Source: an uncultured Acidovorax sp. (GTDB taxonomy: Bacteria; Pseudomonadota; Gammaproteobacteria; Burkholderiales; Burkholderiaceae_C). From it: a stretch of DNA of 37,905 bases. Below, piece by piece: positions 35,241-37,905 of this stretch (the first letter of the stretch is position 1; each line of letters starts with the position of its first letter). The position numbers and the translations under genes are program-made. The notes beneath the pieces were generated by a model. The model searched no databases, was not told the DNA's origin, and worked only from the letters and a program-made list of their open reading frames with translations. The stretch covers positions 1 to 37,905 of the forward strand of contig CAJYKV010000006.1 in assembly GCA_913774955.1 (NCBI GenBank), given 5' to 3'.

Positions 35241-36514
35241 GCGCGGCGATGCTGCGCGCCGGCGACGTGCCCCGGCTGGCGTGGCGCTACCTCTGGTCCA
35301 GGCCGCTCACTTCGGCGCTCAACCTGCTGCTGCTCACGCTCGGGCTGGCGGCGGTGACTCTGGTGCTGCTCGTGGCGACCCAGGTGGACCGGGGCTTCGA
35401 GCGCGACTTGCAGGGCATCGACCTGGTGGTCGGGGCCAAGGGCAGCCCGCTGCAGCTGATCCTGGCGGGCGTGTTCCACATCGACGTGCCGCCGGGCAAC
35501 ATCGCCCTGGAGGATTTCGAGACCCTGCGGCGCAACCCGCTCGTGGCCCAGGCGATCCCGATCAGCCTCGGCGACAGCTTCGCGGGCTACCGCATCGTGG
35601 GCACGACGCCCGAATACCCAGCGCACTATGGCGCGGAACCGGCGGCCGGGCGGCTCTGGAACGCGCCCATGGAAGCCGTGCTGGGTGCCACGGTGGCGGG
35701 CGCCATGCAGCGCGCGGCGCAGGGCCCCGGTGGCGACGGCCATCCCGCCGGTGGCGCGCAGGGGCTGCTGGGCCGCACGTTCTTCGGAACGCACGGCCTC
35801 GCGCCGGGCGGCGAAGAGCATGGCGGCCATCCCTACCGCGTGGCGGGCGTGCTCGCTCCGTGCGGCTGCGTGCTCGACCGGCTGGTGCTCACCGCCACCG
35901 AATCGGTGTGGCAGGTCCACGAATCCGCGCAGGCGGACGACCCGGAAGACCTCGCGGTGCTGCGCCAGGAGCGCGAGATCACGCTGGCGCTGGTGCGCTG
36001 GCGCAGCCCGCTCGCCGCGGTGACGCTGCCGCGCGCCATCAACGCCACCACCCCCATGCAGGCCGCGGTGCCCGCCGTGGAGATCACCCGGCTGGCCCGC
36101 CTGCTGGGCGTGGGGGCCGACGTGCTGCGCGCCTTCGGCGGCGTGCTGCTGGTCGTGGCGGCGCTGAGCGTGTTCATCGCCCTGTGGAACGCGGTGCGCG
36201 AGCGCCGTGCCGACCTGGCCATGCTGCGCATGCTGGGCGCGCCGCCCCTGCGCGTGGGCAGCCTGCTGCTGTGCGAGGCGCTGTGGCTCGCGCTGCTGGC
36301 CTCGGTGCTCGGCCTCGCGGTGGGGCATTTGCTCGCCGAAGGCGTGGGACGCCTGCTCGCCGCCCAGAACGCCATGCCGGTGACGGGCGCGCTGTGGCTG
36401 CCCGGCGAATGGGCCGTTCCGGGTCTGGCGGTGGTCCTCGCCTTCGCCTCCGCGCTGCTGCCGGCGGTCCAGGCCTACCGGGTGGACGTGGCCGAACTGC
36501 TGGGGCGTCCATGA
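35237..36514 (+). CDS. MacB/FtsX-like ABC transporter permease
   Basis: The product is 425 residues. TM1 is at about 25-48, then a large extracytoplasmic domain (about 50-295), then three C-terminal helices (about 300-325, 345-372 and 395-418), with ALWNAVRERRADLAMLRMLGAPP between them, the FtsX pattern. The extracytoplasmic domain holds a Gly/His-rich stretch with His169, His186, His195 and His198, and a CGC pair (Cys209, Cys211, in LAPCGCVLDRL), residues suited to binding metal. The start overlaps the ATPase stop by ATGA. The stop overlaps the start of a 45-codon ORF by ATGA. The metal role is inference from context and these residues. Confidence 0.88.
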   Translation: MSAAMLRAGDVPRLAWRYLWSRPLTSALNLLLLTLGLAAVTLVLLVATQVDRGFERDLQGIDLVVGAKGSPLQLILAGVFHIDVPPGNIALEDFETLRRNPLVAQAIPISLGDSFAGYRIVGTTPEYPAHYGAEPAAGRLWNAPMEAVLGATVAGAMQRAAQGPGGDGHPAGGAQGLLGRTFFGTHGLAPGGEEHGGHPYRVAGVLAPCGCVLDRLVLTATESVWQVHESAQADDPEDLAVLRQEREITLALVRWRSPLAAVTLPRAINATTPMQAAVPAVEITRLARLLGVGADVLRAFGGVLLVVAALSVFIALWNAVRERRADLAMLRMLGAPPLRVGSLLLCEALWLALLASVLGLAVGHLLAEGVGRLLAAQNAMPVTGALWLPGEWAVPGLAVVLAFASALLPAVQAYRVDVAELLGRP

Positions 36515-36648
36515 AGGCCGGGTTGCAGAGAGCGTCACCCCTACGGCGCCGAAGGTTCGTCGCCCGGTCCTGCCCACTGCCTGTTTCCGTTTTCATTTCC
36601 GTTTCCGTTTCCGTTTCCGTTTCCGTTTTCATCCTCCCGTTCTTCTGA
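36511..36648 (+). CDS. 45-codon ORF coupled to the permease gene, containing a tandem Val-Ser repeat
   Basis: This ORF starts with ATG at 36511, overlapping the permease stop as ATGA, like the two preceding genes. It encodes a basic N-terminal half (MKAGLQRASPLRRRRFVARS) and a hydrophobic tail in which the hexamer GTTTCC encodes alternating Val and Ser, ending FILPFF. It stops 12 nt before the next start codon, whose SD (GAAGGAA, 36647-36653) overlaps its end. It may be a real small membrane peptide, a translational-coupling leader, or chance. No homologue was recognised. Confidence 0.3.
   Translation: MKAGLQRASPLRRRRFVARSCPLPVSVFISVSVSVSVSVFILPFF
36583..36630. repeat. Hexanucleotide tandem repeat, consensus GTTTCC
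   Basis: Eight consecutive hexamers run from 36583 to 36630: GTTTCC, GTTTTC, ATTTCC, four GTTTCC, GTTTTC. The four central units are identical. The tract lies between the permease gene and the small secreted protein gene, 30 nt before the latter's ATG, and is markedly T-rich on the plus strand. Copy-number change would keep the reading frame of the 45-codon ORF but would alter leader length. Confidence 0.8.
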
Positions 36649-36660
36649 AGGAACCGCACC

Positions 36661-36948
36661 ATGCGCCAATCCCTTGCCCGATCCGTCATCGCCCTGGCCT
36701 GCGCCCCGTTGCTGGCGCTGGGCGCCCTCTCCGGCGCCCATGCACAGGACACGAAGGAACCCCATGCCCATGGCGACAAGGAAATTCAGGCCGATGTGCA
36801 GCGCCACCGGGCCATGGCCGCAGCCCACGAGGCCGCGGCCCAATGCCTGCAGGCCGGCAAGGGCCATGAACAGTGCGTGAAGGATCTGCAGGCCGCGTGC
36901 AAGGGGCTGGCGATCGGGAAGTACTGCGGGATGAAGCATCAACACTAG
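36661..36948 (+). CDS. Small secreted His/Cys-rich protein, possible periplasmic metal carrier
   Basis: The product is 95 residues. The signal peptide ends at about residue 28 (ALSGAHA) with a hydrophobic core LACAPLLALGALSG. The 67-residue mature part has seven His and four Cys. Two His lie in PHAHGDK (35, 37), two more are at 49 and 56, and the cysteines (62, 72, 80, 89) are spaced X9, X7 and X8, with a C-terminal MKHQH. GAAGGAA (36647-36653) precedes the ATG by 7 nt. It follows the permease gene and may be a periplasmic zinc chaperone, the position held by His-rich DUF2796 (ZrgA) in Zrg systems, which it does not resemble. Family unknown. Confidence 0.75.
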   Translation: MRQSLARSVIALACAPLLALGALSGAHAQDTKEPHAHGDKEIQADVQRHRAMAAAHEAAAQCLQAGKGHEQCVKDLQAACKGLAIGKYCGMKHQH

Positions 36949-37072
36949 ACCACCCCTGAGCGGCCGTGCCGCGCCGCGCTGCCGCCAGAGGTCGGGAGAT
37001 GCCCGCTCCATGGCGTCTGCAGGCCCGGTCTGCTCCGCGCCCATCGGCCGGGACAAGCGGTGATGTTTTTCA

Positions 37073-37105
37073 GTCCCACGGCATGGGCTTGCTCTGCCGT
37101 GGGAC
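37073..37105. repeat. Perfect 11-bp inverted repeat with 11-nt loop
   Basis: GTCCCACGGCA (37073-37083) and TGCCGTGGGAC (37095-37105) form a perfect stem in the 203-bp gap between the small His/Cys protein and the DUF3299 gene. It is preceded by a run of five T's on the plus strand but no U-tract follows in either direction, so it is not a normal terminator. It could be an RNA structure or protein-binding site. Confidence 0.6.
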
Positions 37106-37151
37106 CGCCACATGGTGGAAAATGGCGTCACCTGAAAGGTTTATCCGCTCC

Positions 37152-37739
37152 ATGAAACTCTCCTCCCTTCAGCTGGCCGGAACGGTCGCCTGCGCCATGG
37201 CCTGGGCGGCTGCGTGCATGGCTGCGGGTACGCCGTCGGCGCAGGCACGGCTGGGTGAAGCTGGAGCCCCGCCGCCGCTGTCGTCCCCGCTGGGCGGCCC
37301 TCCCGGCGCGGGCGGGTTGCCGGCCGGCAAAGGTGCGGGCTTTCACAGTCCGCAAAGTCCGATCAAGCCGCTGCCGCGCCGCGAGGACGTGGTGCCGTGG
37401 TCCACGCTGACGGGTCTCACCAAGAAGACGCTCAAGACCCGCATCGCGCCCGTGTTCAATGCCGAGCAGAAGGCGCTGGACGGCAAGTTGCAGCGCATCC
37501 AGGGGTTCATGGTCCCGATGGACACCCGCCCGCTGCAGCGGCATTTCCTGTTGACCTCCGTGCCGCTCACCTGTGCGTTCTGCATCCCCGGCGGGCCCGA
37601 GAGCATGGTGGAGGTCAAGGCCTCGGTGGGCGTGCCGTACTCGCTCGAGCCGGTCGTGGTCGAGGGCGAATTCAAGCTGCTGGGCAATGACGAGTACGGG
37701 CTCTTCTACCGCATGGTCAACGCCGAGCCCGTGAAGTGA
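37152..37739 (+). CDS. DUF3299-like secreted protein
   Basis: The product is 195 residues from the preferred start MKLSSLQLAGTVACAMAWAAACMAA, a signal peptide. A Pro/Gly-rich linker (about 30-75) follows, then the DUF3299 pattern: VPWSTLTGLT, RIAPVFNAEQKALDG, RIQGFMVPMD, LQRHFLLTSVPLTCAFC (Cys141, Cys144), and EPVVVEGEFKLLGNDEYGLFYRM. DUF3299 proteins belong to Zur-responsive zinc loci in other Gammaproteobacteria, which fits the operon upstream. The CxxC could bind metal or be redox active. An ATG ten codons upstream (37122) is also in frame; neither has a strong SD. Its 3' end is repeated in inverted orientation at the window end. Confidence 0.8.
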   Translation: MKLSSLQLAGTVACAMAWAAACMAAGTPSAQARLGEAGAPPPLSSPLGGPPGAGGLPAGKGAGFHSPQSPIKPLPRREDVVPWSTLTGLTKKTLKTRIAPVFNAEQKALDGKLQRIQGFMVPMDTRPLQRHFLLTSVPLTCAFCIPGGPESMVEVKASVGVPYSLEPVVVEGEFKLLGNDEYGLFYRMVNAEPVK

Positions 37740-37905
37740 TCCGCGCTACAGCCATCCTCCACATCGCCCGGGGCGCCCAACGGTCGGCCGGAGCGATGTG
37801 GAGGATGGCTGTAGCGCGGATCACTTCACGGGCTCGGCGTTGACCATGCGGTAGAAGAGCCCGTACTCGTCATTGCCCAGCAGCTTGAATTCGCCCTCGA
37901 CCACG
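37655..37905. repeat. Perfect inverted repeat, 113-bp arms, 25-nt spacer, open at window edge
   Basis: Positions 37655-37767 are the exact reverse complement of 37793-37905; the spacer is 37768-37792. The left arm contains the 3' end of the DUF3299 gene plus 28 nt after its stop codon. The right arm ends at the last base of the window, so the true repeat is longer. It may be a genuine inverted duplication or a fold-back assembly artefact. Confidence 0.95.
37821..37905 (-). CDS. 3' end of an inverted second copy of the DUF3299 gene (partial)
   Basis: On the minus strand this stretch encodes the last 27-28 residues of the DUF3299 protein, ending RMVNAEPVK and a TGA at 37823-37821. It is identical base for base to the plus-strand copy. 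It is real only if the inverted repeat is real. Confidence 0.45.
   Translation of the reverse strand, partial: VVEGEFKLLGNDEYGLFYRMVNAEPVK

Noticed and set aside
36583-36630. Tandem repeats considered as a CRISPR array
   Set aside because: The unit is only 6 bp with no spacers; it is a simple sequence repeat.
37073-37105. Hairpin considered as a rho-independent terminator
   Set aside because: No U-tract follows on either strand; the T-run precedes it on the plus strand.

Overview
This looks like a chromosomal segment from a high-GC betaproteobacterium of the family Comamonadaceae, most like Acidovorax/Paracidovorax. That placement is inference from the very GC-rich codon use, the gene content (PrpE, TolC, WaaA and an NDP-forming acyl-CoA synthetase/GNAT fusion) and the degraded Rhs/IS material. 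No rRNA, tRNA or CRISPR array was found.

Layout. (1) 1-2600 is an accessory scar: the 3' end of an IS5-type transposase, a lower-GC orphan ORF, and an rhs/YD-repeat relic broken by frameshifts. (2) 2661-4085 has two plus-strand genes, a solute-binding-protein-like gene and a secreted carboxypeptidase-regulatory-like protein. (3) 4125-8645 is a minus-strand series: GlsB/YeaQ-like membrane protein, EcsC-like protein, SNF2 helicase, EVE-domain protein. (4) 8961-14516 holds a small secreted protein, an NlpC/P60 peptidase (minus), a PQQ-type sugar dehydrogenase, an isochorismatase-family hydrolase and PrpE. (5) 14557-21496 is all minus strand: a large PAS/GGDEF/EAL protein, and a translationally coupled alkylation-repair operon (Ada-AlkA fusion, Ogt, DMT transporter). 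(6) 21748-29814 is plus strand: phosphomannomutase, nitrilase-family hydrolase, WaaA, a chemoreceptor, and a Pat-like acetyltransferase. (7) 29899-33210 is a minus-strand cluster headed by an apparently autoregulated TetR gene, followed by a Pcm-like methyltransferase, a rhodanese and a TolC-family porin. (8) 33339-37739 holds msrA and then a compact Fur/Zur-led module.

The most interesting region is 33901-37739. A 21-bp interrupted palindrome precedes a Fur-family regulator, which is joined by ATGA overlaps to an ABC ATPase and then a MacB/FtsX-like permease with a His- and Cys-containing extracytoplasmic region. Another ATGA overlap leads into a 45-codon ORF containing a hexanucleotide tandem repeat. 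Then come a small secreted His/Cys-rich protein and a DUF3299-like protein. It resembles the Zur-controlled zinc systems known as Zrg in Vibrio and PA4063-PA4066 in Pseudomonas, but with its own regulator and a different small metal-binding candidate.

The last 251 bases are a perfect inverted repeat (two 113-bp arms, 25-nt spacer) that runs off the window edge. It is either a tail-to-tail duplication of the DUF3299 gene or an assembly/contig-end artefact.
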